Below are positions 1 through 6,928 of a stretch of 17,933 nt of DNA, in pieces (within the stretch, counting starts at the first letter, position 1; each line of letters starts with the position of its first letter). The notes below the pieces were generated by a model. The model saw only the letters and a list, made by a program, of their open reading frames with translations, was not told the origin of the DNA and searched no databases. The position numbers were made by a program, and so were the translations under genes. The stretch is taken from NCBI GenBank assembly GCA_020442225.1, contig JAGRKR010000307.1, forward strand, positions 1 to 17,933. Direction: 5' to 3'. This DNA comes from Hyphomicrobiaceae bacterium. GTDB lineage: Bacteria; Pseudomonadota; Alphaproteobacteria; Rhizobiales; Hyphomicrobiaceae.

Positions 1-251
1 TGGTCGTCATGGGCGAGCCCCTCGACGGTTTCGACCCGCCGGCCGGCGATCGCGGACATGGGCATCATGCACGCCCGGTGCGGCGCGCCGTCGATGATGA
101 TCGTGCAGCTTCCGCAACGGCCGTCACAGCAGCCGCAGCGCGTGCCGACAAGGCCGAGGTCGTTGCGCAGCACGTGGACGAGCAGCGCATCGGGCTCCGT
201 CGCGACCTCGACCGCTCGTCCGTTGACGACAAAACGCATGCTGCCAACCAT
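1..251 (-). CDS. (2Fe-2S)-binding subunit of a molybdenum hydroxylase, partial (C-terminus beyond window)
   Basis: The first 83 codons read as a plant-type ferredoxin domain of the CoxS/IorA/XdhA small-subunit kind. These subunits pass electrons between a molybdopterin subunit and an FAD or cytochrome acceptor. A beta-strand start (MRFVVNGRAVEV) is followed by the cluster loop with Cys41, Cys46, Cys49 and Cys61 in the usual C-x4-C-x2-C...C spacing. Two extra cysteines (Cys39, Cys42) sit where family members normally have an aromatic residue and a glycine. The ATG at 251 is preferred over the in-frame ATG at 239 because a GAGGGACGAAGG stretch lies just upstream. The second 2Fe-2S domain and any FAD or molybdenum subunits would lie left of the window. 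It is 85 bp downstream of the dehydrogenase at 337-1341 on the same strand, so co-transcription is plausible. The family call is firm; the substrate is unknown. Confidence 0.82.
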   Translation of the reverse strand, partial: MVGSMRFVVNGRAVEVATEPDALLVHVLRNDLGLVGTRCGCCDGRCGSCTIIIDGAPHRACMMPMSAIAGRRVETVEGLAHDD

Positions 252-336
252 GGCCTTCGTCCCTCTGTCTGCCTCGCGCTGTGTGCGCAATTCAAGTCGT
301 GACCGACACGCGCCGTTCCGTCGTAGCTTGCCCGCT

Positions 337-1341
337 TCAGACGCGGATGACGATCTTGCCGAAATGACCGGCAGCTTCCATGGCATGGAACGCCGCACGC
401 GCCTCGTCGAAGCCGAAGGTGCGATCGACCACCGGCTTCAGGCCGGAAGAGGCGATGGCCCGGTTCATGTCCTCGAACATGCGGCGCGAGCCGACGTAAA
501 TCCCCTGCAAACGGATGGACTTGCGCATGACGGCGGTGGGATTGATCTCGCCGCCCGTGAGCACGCCGATGAGCGAAACGGTGCCCGCCACGCGTGTCGC
601 CGAGACGGACCGCGGCAAAGTGCCCGCCCCGCCGACCTCGACCGTGATGTCGACGCCGCGTCCCTCGGTGGCTTCGAGCACCGCTTTGTCCCAGTCCGGC
701 GTGGTGCGGTAGTTGATGGTGGTCGAGGCGCCCATCAGGGCCGCCCGCTGGAGCTTCTCGTCGCTCGACGAAGTGACGATGGCGCGGGCGCCGAACAACG
801 TCGCAAACTGCAAGGCGAAGATCGATACGCCACCCGTGCCGAGCAGCAGCACGGTGTCGCCGGCCTTGAGGCCGCCTGCCTCGACGAGCGCGTGCCAGGC
901 CGTCAGCGCGGCGCACGGCAGGGTGGCGCCTTCCTCGTAGGTCAGGTGTGCGGGCATGTGCACTGCGCCAGTATCCTTGAGGATGATTTCCTCGGCGAGC
1001 ACGCCGTTGGCAGTGCCGCCGAGCGCGCCGGCCATGGCCTCGGGTGTGCAGGTTCCGTCCGGCCAATCCCGGAAAAAGCACGAAGCCACGCGATCCCCCG
1101 CCTTGAAGCGCGTCACGCCTGCTCCGACGGCCACGACGTCGCCGGCAGCGTCGGAGTTGGGCGACATCGGCAGCGCGAGGCCACGTCCGATCGGGTCCTT
1201 GACGGTCGAGAGATCACGATAGTTGAGCGAGGACGCACGCACGCGCACCTTGATCTCGCCCGGCCCCGGTTGCGGGCTCGCCATTTCGACGAGCGAGAGC
1301 GAGTCGATGCCTCCACCCGAGACCATCTGCCATGCCCGCAT
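337..1341 (-). CDS. Zinc-independent medium-chain dehydrogenase/reductase (quinone oxidoreductase-like, NAD(P)-dependent)
   Basis: A 334-residue MDR protein. It has an N-terminal GroES-like fold (residues 1-125) and a Rossmann domain with the nucleotide loop GTGGVS at 168-173. The catalytic zinc ligands are missing: the region that normally carries the first Cys reads SSLNYRDL (38-44), and no four-cysteine structural zinc lobe is present. This fits a quinone-oxidoreductase or enoyl-reductase type rather than a classical alcohol dehydrogenase. The start at 1341 (MRAWQMV) has AGGGAG about 8 bases upstream. An upstream in-frame ATG at 1491 would add a low-complexity extension and overlap the divergent promoter region, so I rejected it. 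It diverges from the acyl-CoA ligase at 1493 and precedes the (2Fe-2S) gene. It probably reduces a carbonyl or C=C intermediate, but the substrate cannot be read from the sequence. Confidence 0.88.
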   Translation of the reverse strand: MRAWQMVSGGGIDSLSLVEMASPQPGPGEIKVRVRASSLNYRDLSTVKDPIGRGLALPMSPNSDAAGDVVAVGAGVTRFKAGDRVASCFFRDWPDGTCTPEAMAGALGGTANGVLAEEIILKDTGAVHMPAHLTYEEGATLPCAALTAWHALVEAGGLKAGDTVLLLGTGGVSIFALQFATLFGARAIVTSSSDEKLQRAALMGASTTINYRTTPDWDKAVLEATEGRGVDITVEVGGAGTLPRSVSATRVAGTVSLIGVLTGGEINPTAVMRKSIRLQGIYVGSRRMFEDMNRAIASSGLKPVVDRTFGFDEARAAFHAMEAAGHFGKIVIRV

Positions 1342-1387
1342 CTGCGTTCTCCCTGTTCTCGATTGCGTTTGCGGGACGCTACCACAT

Positions 1388-1417
1388 GTGTCCAGGGAGG
1401 CCAGCCCGCTTGGACAC
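1388..1417. promoter_or_regulatory. Inverted repeat in the divergent promoter region of the dehydrogenase and ligase
   Basis: The half-sites GTGTCCA (1388-1394) and TGGACAC (1411-1417) are perfect 7-bp complements separated by 16 bp. Their centres are 23 bp apart, roughly two helical turns. They lie between the start codons at 1341 (minus) and 1493 (plus), where a shared regulator would bind. A weak plus-strand promoter, TTGCAG (1434-1439) with TATGGT (1456-1461), lies just downstream. No local regulator gene is present for it, and a 7-bp repeat in GC-rich DNA can be chance. Confidence 0.3.
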
Positions 1418-1492
1418 GATCCGCGCAGAAGGCTTGCAGGCGCGGACGCCGGGGCTATGGTCGCCGCACTGACGAAGGAGAGGGGCTGCACG

Positions 1493-3052
1493 ATGGGTCA
1501 CGCGCTCGCGCACGACATCTGCTGGAAGACCGAGTTGCTGCCGTTGGCGCAGCGCCACGCCACAGAGCCGGCCGTGTACGACCTGGCCGGCATGGTCACG
1601 TTCGCAGAGCTCTTCGCCAAGGCGGCCGGCATCGCGCGCGCCGTTCTGGCGACAAGTGCCCCGCCCTGCTCGGCCGTCGCCACGCTGCTCCCCAACGGGC
1701 GGGATGCGGTGGCGGCCAGCTATGGCGTCACGCTCGCCGGCGCGGCCGAGACCCGCCTCAATCCGACGCTCGCCGAGGCCGACCTTGCCCATTGCGTCGC
1801 CACCGCGCGCATCCCGGCGGTGGTGACGGATGCCTCCCGGCTGGCCATGGTCGAGCGCCTGGGCGTGCGCGGCATCGACGTGGCGACCGTTGCGCCTGGC
1901 GATCTCGCCAGCCTCGAGCTGCCGAGCGTGCCCGCCGGGGGCTTCGGCCGCATCGGCTTCTCGTCCGGCACGACGGGCAAGCCGAAGGGCATCGTTCACG
2001 CCCAGGCCGGCCGCTGGACCGCCAACGTGCTGCTCCGGGCGACGCTGCCGCGCGCTCCCGGACCCGGCGACAACGTCCTGCTCATGACGCCGTTCTCCCA
2101 TGGCGCGGCGCTGCTCACCTATGCGTTTCTCGACGGCGGCGCGGCCGTCACGCTCCTGCCAGGCGTCGATCCGGCCGAGGCGCTGTCGCTGATCGCGGCC
2201 GGCAAGGTCAACCATGTGTTTGCGCCGCCGACGGTGCTGGCGAAGCTGCTCTCGGGCGTCAGGGACCAGCGCTACCCCGGGCTCGCCGCCATCTTCACGG
2301 GGACGGCGCCGCTCTCGGCCGAGCTCTACCGCCGCGCGCGCCACGTGTTCGGGCCGGTCGTTCGCGTGACCTATGGCAAATCCGAGATCTGGAACCCGAT
2401 CACGGTGCTCGGCCCAGGCGAGGCGGAGGCCTGGTACGGCGACGAAGGCGAGCCGCGTACGACCTGCGTCGGCTGGCCTGCGAGCGGCGTCGAGATCGCG
2501 ATCGACCGCGCCGCCGCCGGGTCGGCCGGGGAGCATGAGGGTGGGGAGGACCGCGTTGGCGAGGTCTGCCTGAGGACCCGGCACATGTCGATCGGGCTCC
2601 TGGTGGAAGGTGAGTTCCGGCCGGACGCGCCTGGCAGCTATCACCGCACCGGCGACCTCGGCTTCATCGACGACAGGGGCCGGCTGCATCTTTGCGGGCG
2701 GCTCGCCGACGTCATGAAGAGTGGCGGCTACCGCATCCTGCCCGAGGAGGTCGAGGCCGACCTGCGCGAGGCGGCAGCGCCGGCGGAAATCGCCGTCCTC
2801 GGCTTGCCGTCGTCCTACTGGGGGGAGGTGGTGACCCTGGTCGTGGCGGGTGGCGATGCGGCGGTCATGGCGCGGCTCGAAGCGGCAATGCAGAGCCTGA
2901 CGCAGTACAAGCGCCCCCGTCTGGTCGCCCATCTCGACGAGATCCCGCGCAACTCCATCGGCAAGGTCGTGCGGCGGCTGGCACGGACCCAGATCCTCGA
3001 GCGCTACGCCTTCGAGGATGGGCGATATCCCAAGCTCTCGGCCAGACCGTGA
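1493..3052 (+). CDS. AMP-forming acyl-CoA synthetase (class I adenylate-forming enzyme)
   Basis: A 519-residue ATP-dependent acid:CoA ligase that makes acyl-AMP and then acyl-CoA. The core motifs are in order. The phosphate-binding loop SSGTTGKPKG is at 157-166, the A5 motif YGKSE starts at 294, and TGDLG is at 386-390 with Asp388 for ribose binding. The hinge region GRLADVMKSGGYRI has Lys409, and the C-terminal PRNSIGK carries catalytic Lys491. The start at 1493 follows a strong GAAGGAGAGG at 1474-1483; longer in-frame starts lack this. A Gly/Glu-rich insertion sits near residues 343-355, before the VCLRTRHMS strand. Family size is about 500-550 residues, so it is full length. The neighbouring dehydrogenase and molybdenum-hydroxylase subunit suggest degradation of a carboxylic acid, possibly aromatic or alicyclic. 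Chain or ring preference cannot be assigned by eye. Confidence 0.92.
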   Translation: MGHALAHDICWKTELLPLAQRHATEPAVYDLAGMVTFAELFAKAAGIARAVLATSAPPCSAVATLLPNGRDAVAASYGVTLAGAAETRLNPTLAEADLAHCVATARIPAVVTDASRLAMVERLGVRGIDVATVAPGDLASLELPSVPAGGFGRIGFSSGTTGKPKGIVHAQAGRWTANVLLRATLPRAPGPGDNVLLMTPFSHGAALLTYAFLDGGAAVTLLPGVDPAEALSLIAAGKVNHVFAPPTVLAKLLSGVRDQRYPGLAAIFTGTAPLSAELYRRARHVFGPVVRVTYGKSEIWNPITVLGPGEAEAWYGDEGEPRTTCVGWPASGVEIAIDRAAAGSAGEHEGGEDRVGEVCLRTRHMSIGLLVEGEFRPDAPGSYHRTGDLGFIDDRGRLHLCGRLADVMKSGGYRILPEEVEADLREAAAPAEIAVLGLPSSYWGEVVTLVVAGGDAAVMARLEAAMQSLTQYKRPRLVAHLDEIPRNSIGKVVRRLARTQILERYAFEDGRYPKLSARP

Positions 3053-3109
3053 GCCTCGAGTGACGGCTGTCGGGGCCGATCCACGCGCCCGATGGACGTG
3101 CCGCGCATC

Positions 3110-3760
3110 CTAACCCGGTGTCATCGCCTTGAGGGCGCGCGCGGGTACGCCGGCGACCAGCGTGCGGGCCGCGACGTTCCGCACGACGACCGCTCCGGCC
3201 GCGACGACGGCCTCGTCGCCGATGTCGATGCCGTGGATGATGGCGGCGCCCGTGCCGACGTGCACGCCCCGACCGAGGGTGACATTCCCGGAGAGTGCTG
3301 CACCGGTGGCAATGTGGCTGTGGTCGCCGATGATGCCGTCGTGATCGACGACGGCGCGGGTGTTGACGATGACATTGGCGCCGATCCGCGAGCCGGTCTG
3401 AATCACGGCTCCGGCGATGAGCTGGGCGCCTTCGCCGATGACGGCGTCGGCGACGGCAAAGGCGGCGGGATCGATGACCGATGCGAAGGTGAAGCCGAGG
3501 GCTTTGGCGCGCTCGAAGGCCTGGCGCCGGGCCGTTGTCGTCTTCACGGTGCCGATGCCGTTGACGAGCCGAACACTGTCGCGATCGAGGCTTGTCAGGG
3601 CGTCCTCGCTGCCGAGGTAGGCAATGCTGGCCGGCCAGGCGTCGGGCGGCGGCTCGCGCGCCACGCAGGCGTCCGGCCACAACCCGGCCCGGCCCAGGGC
3701 CGAAAGCAGGACACGGGCGTGGCCCCCTGCGCCGATCATGATGAGCTTCGTTGGCGTCAT
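3110..3760 (-). CDS. NeuD/PglD-family sugar O/N-acyltransferase (left-handed beta-helix)
   Basis: A 216-residue protein with two parts. Residues 1-95 form a Rossmann-like PglD_N domain beginning KLIMIGAGGHARVLL, whose glycine loop (10-14) binds the nucleotide sugar in characterised relatives. Residues 100-210 carry hexapeptide repeats (VIGEGA, RIGANV, IIGDHS, TLGRGV, DIGDEA) typical of a trimeric left-handed beta-helix. His140 in VVDHD matches the catalytic base of PglD, where the corresponding motif is also an acidic-His-acidic group. Family length is about 200-220, so it is complete. The Shine-Dalgarno is weak (AAGG very close to ATG). It is convergent with the ligase gene (57-bp gap) and divergent from the GMC oxidoreductase. 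No glycan, flagellin-glycosylation or lipopolysaccharide genes are adjacent, so the acceptor sugar is unknown. The family call is firm. Confidence 0.85.
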   Translation of the reverse strand: MTPTKLIMIGAGGHARVLLSALGRAGLWPDACVAREPPPDAWPASIAYLGSEDALTSLDRDSVRLVNGIGTVKTTTARRQAFERAKALGFTFASVIDPAAFAVADAVIGEGAQLIAGAVIQTGSRIGANVIVNTRAVVDHDGIIGDHSHIATGAALSGNVTLGRGVHVGTGAAIIHGIDIGDEAVVAAGAVVVRNVAARTLVAGVPARALKAMTPG

Positions 3761-3849
3761 GGCCTTTTTCTAGCGCCATCGGGCAGCGGACGCCATGATC
3801 GGCTATGGCCGTCCGGCCGCCTCGATCTGTCACGCCGCCGAGAAGAAGC

Positions 3850-3877
3850 TTGATAGCGGGCGAAACGTGGTCAGAAT
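3850..3877 (+). promoter_or_regulatory. Candidate sigma-70-like promoter of the GMC oxidoreductase gene
   Basis: TTGATA (3850-3855, 5 of 6 to consensus) and CAGAAT (3872-3877, 4 of 6) are 16 bp apart. They would give a leader of about 20 bases that still includes the ribosome site GAAGGAGA (3891-3898). They lie in the 144-bp divergent gap between the NeuD-like gene and the GMC gene. The call rests on consensus matching alone. Confidence 0.35.
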
Positions 3878-3904
3878 GACGCCGCTTCGAGAAGGAGACA
3901 AAGC

Positions 3905-5566
3905 GTGACGGGTGCGGGAAGCAAGTATGCGGTCGGCGGCGAGAGCCCCTTCGACTATGTCGTGGTCGGCGCGGGCTCGGCCGGAGCAGCGCTCGCCAGC
4001 CGGCTCAGCGAAAGCGGTCGCTACACGGTGCTCCTGCTCGAGGCGGGCGGCAGGGATCGCAATATCTGGATCCACATTCCCCTGGGTGTCGGCAAGATCA
4101 TCCTCAACGAGCGCATCGTCTGGAAGTTCGAGACGGAGCAGGAAGCCGAGCTCGGCGAACAGCGCATCTACTGGCCGCGCGGCAAGGTGCTCGGCGGCTC
4201 CAGCTCGATCAACGGCATGGTCTACGTCCGCGGCGATCCCGCCGAATACGATCGCTGGGCGCAGCTCGGCTGTCGCGGCTGGAGCGCGTCCGACGTCATG
4301 CCTGTTTTCCGTCGCCTGGAGCGCTACAGCGACGAAGCCGATCCGGCCGTGCGGGGCAAGTCTGGGCCGCTCGGCGTCTTCAACCGGCGCACAGGCGATC
4401 CCGATCCTCTGTCGGATGCCTACATCGAGGCGTGTGAGCAGGCCGGCATTCCGCGCACCGCCGACTACAACGCCGGGCCGTACGAAGGGGCCTCCTACCT
4501 GCAACTCTCGACATCCGGAGGCCTGCGCTGCTCCACGTCGCGCGCCTACCTGCGGCCCGCGCGTGGTCGCTCCAGCCTGACGGTGGAGACCGGGGCCGAA
4601 GTATCGCGCATCCTGTTCGAAGGGCGACGCGCGGTCGGCGTGGCCTATCGCCAGAATGGGGAGATGAAGGAGGTGCGTGCCGGTCGCGAGGTTCTGCTCT
4701 GCGCCGGTCCGATCAAGTCGCCGCAGATCCTCGAGCTTTCAGGCATCGGCGACGCGGCGCGCCTCAAGGGGCTCGGCGTCGAAGTCCTTCATCACCTGCC
4801 GGGAGTCGGCGAAGGTCTGATCGACCATCTGCAGGCGCGCATCACGTTCGAGTGCAACCGCCCGATCACGATCAACGACATCATGCGCAGCCGGGTGCTG
4901 CGGATGAAGGAGGGGTTGCGCTTCGCGCTGTTCCGGCGCGGCCTGCTGACGGCGACATCGTCGACGGCTCACGCCATCTGCAGGACACGGCCCGATCTCC
5001 CCGAGCCCAACGTCAAGATCCAGCTCTATCAGATCAGCGGCAAGGATCGTTACGCCCGCTCGGCGGCCCTCGGCATCGACCCCTACTCCGGGTTCACGAT
5101 CGGCGGCTTCAAGCTGCATCCCGATTCGCGCGGCTCCATCCATGCCGTGTCGCCGGATCCGTTCCTTGCGCCCGAAATCCGCGCTAACTACCTCTCCCAC
5201 CCCGACGATCAGCGGACCATCATCGAGATGCTGCGCATGGTTCGCAAGATCGCGTCGCAGCCGGCCATGCGACAGCTCATCGTTGCCGAGCGACGCCCTG
5301 GACCCGATGTGCAGGACGACGAGGGCTTGCTGGCGTTCGCGCGCGGCAGTGGTCAGACGTCGTGGCATCCGATCCGCACCTGCCGCATGGGCATCGATCC
5401 GATGGCCGTCGTCGATCCCACTCTCAAGGTGCACGGTATCGACGGCTTGCGGGTGATCGATTCCTCGATCATGCCGACGATGGCCTCGACCAACACCAAC
5501 GCGCCGTCGATCATGATCGGCGAAAAGGGAGCGGATCTCGTCCTCGCCGAGGCAGGCCGTCAGTAG
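3905..5566 (+). CDS. GMC-family FAD-dependent oxidoreductase (choline/alcohol dehydrogenase type)
   Basis: A 553-residue flavoprotein that oxidises an alcohol to an aldehyde or ketone. The FAD dinucleotide loop VVGAGSAGAAL has GxGxxG at 22-27, and the acidic Glu46 in LLLEAGG binds the ribose. GMC signature 1 (RGKVLGGSSSINGM) is at about 92-105 and signature 2 (GPIKSPQILELSGIG) at 268-282. Near the C-terminus, WHPIRTCRMG carries the active-site His488, and the TNTNAPSIMIGEKG segment carries Asn530 and Asn532, one of which is the second catalytic position. The start is GTG at 3905, fixed by GAAGGAGA seven to eight bases upstream. The length is normal for choline-dehydrogenase-like members. No betaine-aldehyde dehydrogenase, BetI or choline transporter lies nearby, so calling it BetA would be unsafe. 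It may act on a long-chain, polyethylene-glycol-type or other primary alcohol. Confidence 0.92.
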   Translation: MTGAGSKYAVGGESPFDYVVVGAGSAGAALASRLSESGRYTVLLLEAGGRDRNIWIHIPLGVGKIILNERIVWKFETEQEAELGEQRIYWPRGKVLGGSSSINGMVYVRGDPAEYDRWAQLGCRGWSASDVMPVFRRLERYSDEADPAVRGKSGPLGVFNRRTGDPDPLSDAYIEACEQAGIPRTADYNAGPYEGASYLQLSTSGGLRCSTSRAYLRPARGRSSLTVETGAEVSRILFEGRRAVGVAYRQNGEMKEVRAGREVLLCAGPIKSPQILELSGIGDAARLKGLGVEVLHHLPGVGEGLIDHLQARITFECNRPITINDIMRSRVLRMKEGLRFALFRRGLLTATSSTAHAICRTRPDLPEPNVKIQLYQISGKDRYARSAALGIDPYSGFTIGGFKLHPDSRGSIHAVSPDPFLAPEIRANYLSHPDDQRTIIEMLRMVRKIASQPAMRQLIVAERRPGPDVQDDEGLLAFARGSGQTSWHPIRTCRMGIDPMAVVDPTLKVHGIDGLRVIDSSIMPTMASTNTNAPSIMIGEKGADLVLAEAGRQ

Positions 5567-6024
5567 CCGGATCGCACCGGGGCCGGGCGTTTCATCGGGG
5601 CACGGGTCCTGCGGTGAGCGTGCCGATTCCGTACGCTCCATGCGACCTATTGGCCACACCCCTTTTTGTTGGCCGCTGTTCACACCTATATGCACCGAAG
5701 ATCAGAGTGATGCTCGGGGAGAGGCGCAGGCGCCTCTGCGGCCAGACTGGCGAAGTCTGGCGCGCGCTGGCTCGTTGCCAAACGCCAGACTGCGATGGCC
5801 GTCGGGCCAATGGCAATGAGGGCCGCAGGGCAGGCGGCACGCAGCCTGCAAGCGACCTGTCGTTCTGGTGCGAGCCGTGGATCACGGGCATCCGCTCGGA
5901 TGTACCGCCGAGGGTGACGGGAAGCGGTGTGTTGGTGCGGTGCAGAGAATACAGAGTTCTGGCCAAAAGTCTCGATGTTGGGATAAAAGCCTAAAGCGAA
6001 ATCTTAGAAAGTTCACGTAGTCAA
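5567..6024. other. 458-bp intergenic region without a convincing gene
   Basis: Both strands lack an ORF with coding character. A 124-codon minus-strand frame is rich in Arg/Pro/Ser and resembles no family I know. The region is instead rich in inverted repeats (see the RNA candidate at 5721-5849). Further hairpins are GGCACG/CGTGCC at 5599-5624 and CCGTG/CACGG at 5875-5887. A promoter-like pair, TTGTTG (5666-5671) and TATATG (5687-5692) with 15-bp spacing, lies just before the main cluster. The last 80 bases before the esterase start are noticeably AT-rich, as expected for a promoter, but I could not fix good -35/-10 boxes there. Confidence 0.7.
5721..5849 (+). ncRNA. Candidate structured RNA or 5' leader with nested and alternative stems
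   Basis: Visible pairings are as follows. GAGGCGC/GCGCCTC (5721-5727 with 5730-5736) is a perfect hairpin with a 2-base loop. CTGCGGCC (5736-5743) pairs with GGCCGCAG (5821-5828) to close a 93-base domain. Inside it, CCAGACT/AGTCTGG (5742-5748 with 5754-5760) forms a hairpin, and TTGCCA/TGGCAA (5775-5780 with 5811-5816) encloses TGGCC/GGCCA (5796-5800 with 5805-5809). GCAGGC/GCCTGC (5830-5835 with 5844-5849) follows. AGTCTGGCG (5754-5762) can instead pair over 9 bp with CGCCAGACT (5783-5791), which excludes the first hairpin. There is no terminal T-run. Transcription and strand are not shown by sequence; the plus strand is assumed because both flanking genes are on it. No known Rfam family is recognised. 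Confidence 0.33.
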
Positions 6025-6918
6025 ATGAGTAATATGACGGATTACCCGGCGCCTCATGCCAGCCAGATGATCTCTGGTGGCCGCGTCGGATTCCTGCTCT
6101 TGCATGGACTCGGGGGTACGCCGGTCGAGGTCAGGTACTTGGCTTTCGGTCTGGCGCGCCAGGGCTACACCGTCCACTGCCCACTGCTGGCAGGCCACGG
6201 CGGAGGTATCGGCTGCACCTCGGGAACGGGCTGGCGGGACTGGTACGCCTCCGTCGAGGCGGCGCACGACGAACTGCTCAAAGTCTGCGACGTCGTCATC
6301 GTCGGCGGTTTGTCGGCCGGCTCCATCCTCGCGCTCGAGCTGGCGCTCAACAGGCCGCGGCAGGTGCATGGCGTCACGCTCTACGCGCCGACGCTGTGGC
6401 CGGATGGCTGGTCCGTACCCTGGTATGCGGCCCTGTTCAAGCTGGTGTGGACGCCGAAGCTCGCCCGCTGGTTCCGTTTCGTCGAGCGGGAGCCCTACGG
6501 CATCAAGGACGAGCGCGTGCGGAGCTACATCCTGCGCGCGCTGGCGATCGCCGACAGCGCCGACAGTGAGATCCCCGGCTACGATGGCACGACGATGCTC
6601 GAGCTGAAGTGGCTGGTGAAGCGCGTGAAGAAGCGACTGCACGAGGTCACGCAGCCCGTGTTGATCTGCCATTCCCGGGACGACGACCAGAGCGACGTGC
6701 GCAACGCGTTCTGGCTGCAGCGTCGCCTCGGCGGCATCGTCGACACCTGCATTCTCGACGACAGCTATCACATGGTGACGGTCGACCGTCAGCGCGGGCT
6801 GGTTCTCGATCGCACGCATCGTTTCGCCGCCTGGCTCGAGTCGCGGCACGCACAGCCGGCGCGTGTGCAGCCCGCGCGTGTGCCGGCCGAGCGCCAGCGG
6901 CAAGAGGCGGCCGAGTAG
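6025..6918 (+). CDS. Alpha/beta hydrolase, Est30/monoacylglycerol-lipase-like carboxylesterase
   Basis: A 297-residue cytoplasmic hydrolase with no signal peptide. The oxyanion-hole segment LLLHGLGG is at 24-31. The nucleophile elbow GLSAG spans 95-99 with Ser97. The acid is in the HSRDDDQSD stretch (Asp219-221), and the catalytic base is His249 in DDSYHM. The order and spacing match the small serine carboxylesterases related to Geobacillus Est30, which cleave short to medium acyl esters or monoacylglycerols. The tail after residue 275 contains a duplicated QPARV unit and looks disordered. The start at 6025 lacks a good Shine-Dalgarno, and ATG 6034 is an alternative. It ends 10 bases before the start of the acyltransferase gene, so the two are very likely co-transcribed and may act on the same acylated compound. 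The substrate is unknown. Confidence 0.87.
   Translation: MSNMTDYPAPHASQMISGGRVGFLLLHGLGGTPVEVRYLAFGLARQGYTVHCPLLAGHGGGIGCTSGTGWRDWYASVEAAHDELLKVCDVVIVGGLSAGSILALELALNRPRQVHGVTLYAPTLWPDGWSVPWYAALFKLVWTPKLARWFRFVEREPYGIKDERVRSYILRALAIADSADSEIPGYDGTTMLELKWLVKRVKKRLHEVTQPVLICHSRDDDQSDVRNAFWLQRRLGGIVDTCILDDSYHMVTVDRQRGLVLDRTHRFAAWLESRHAQPARVQPARVPAERQRQEAAE
6853..6882 (+). repeat. Two-copy 15-bp tandem duplication inside the esterase C-terminus
   Basis: Units 6853-6867 and 6868-6882 (CAGCCGGCGCGTGTG and CAGCCCGCGCGTGTG) differ at one base and encode two QPARV copies in the disordered tail of the hydrolase. It is in frame, so it lengthens the tail by five residues without a frameshift. Confidence 0.8.
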
Positions 6919-6928
6919 GCTCAAGGAC

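Noticed and set aside
58..2538. Very long plus-strand frame (826 codons) across the left end
   Set aside because: It runs antisense to the dehydrogenase and out of frame with the acyl-CoA ligase, and its product is Arg/His/Asp-rich without motifs. It is a by-product of high GC.
3905..5566. Calling the GMC oxidoreductase choline dehydrogenase (betA)
   Set aside because: Family signatures are shared by many alcohol oxidases and dehydrogenases, and no bet-cluster partner (BetB, BetI, BetT) is nearby.
5592..5966. 124-codon minus-strand ORF in the structured gap
   Set aside because: It has no ribosome site, a composition rich in Arg, Pro and Ser, and no recognisable fold. It coincides with the inverted-repeat cluster, which explains the region better.
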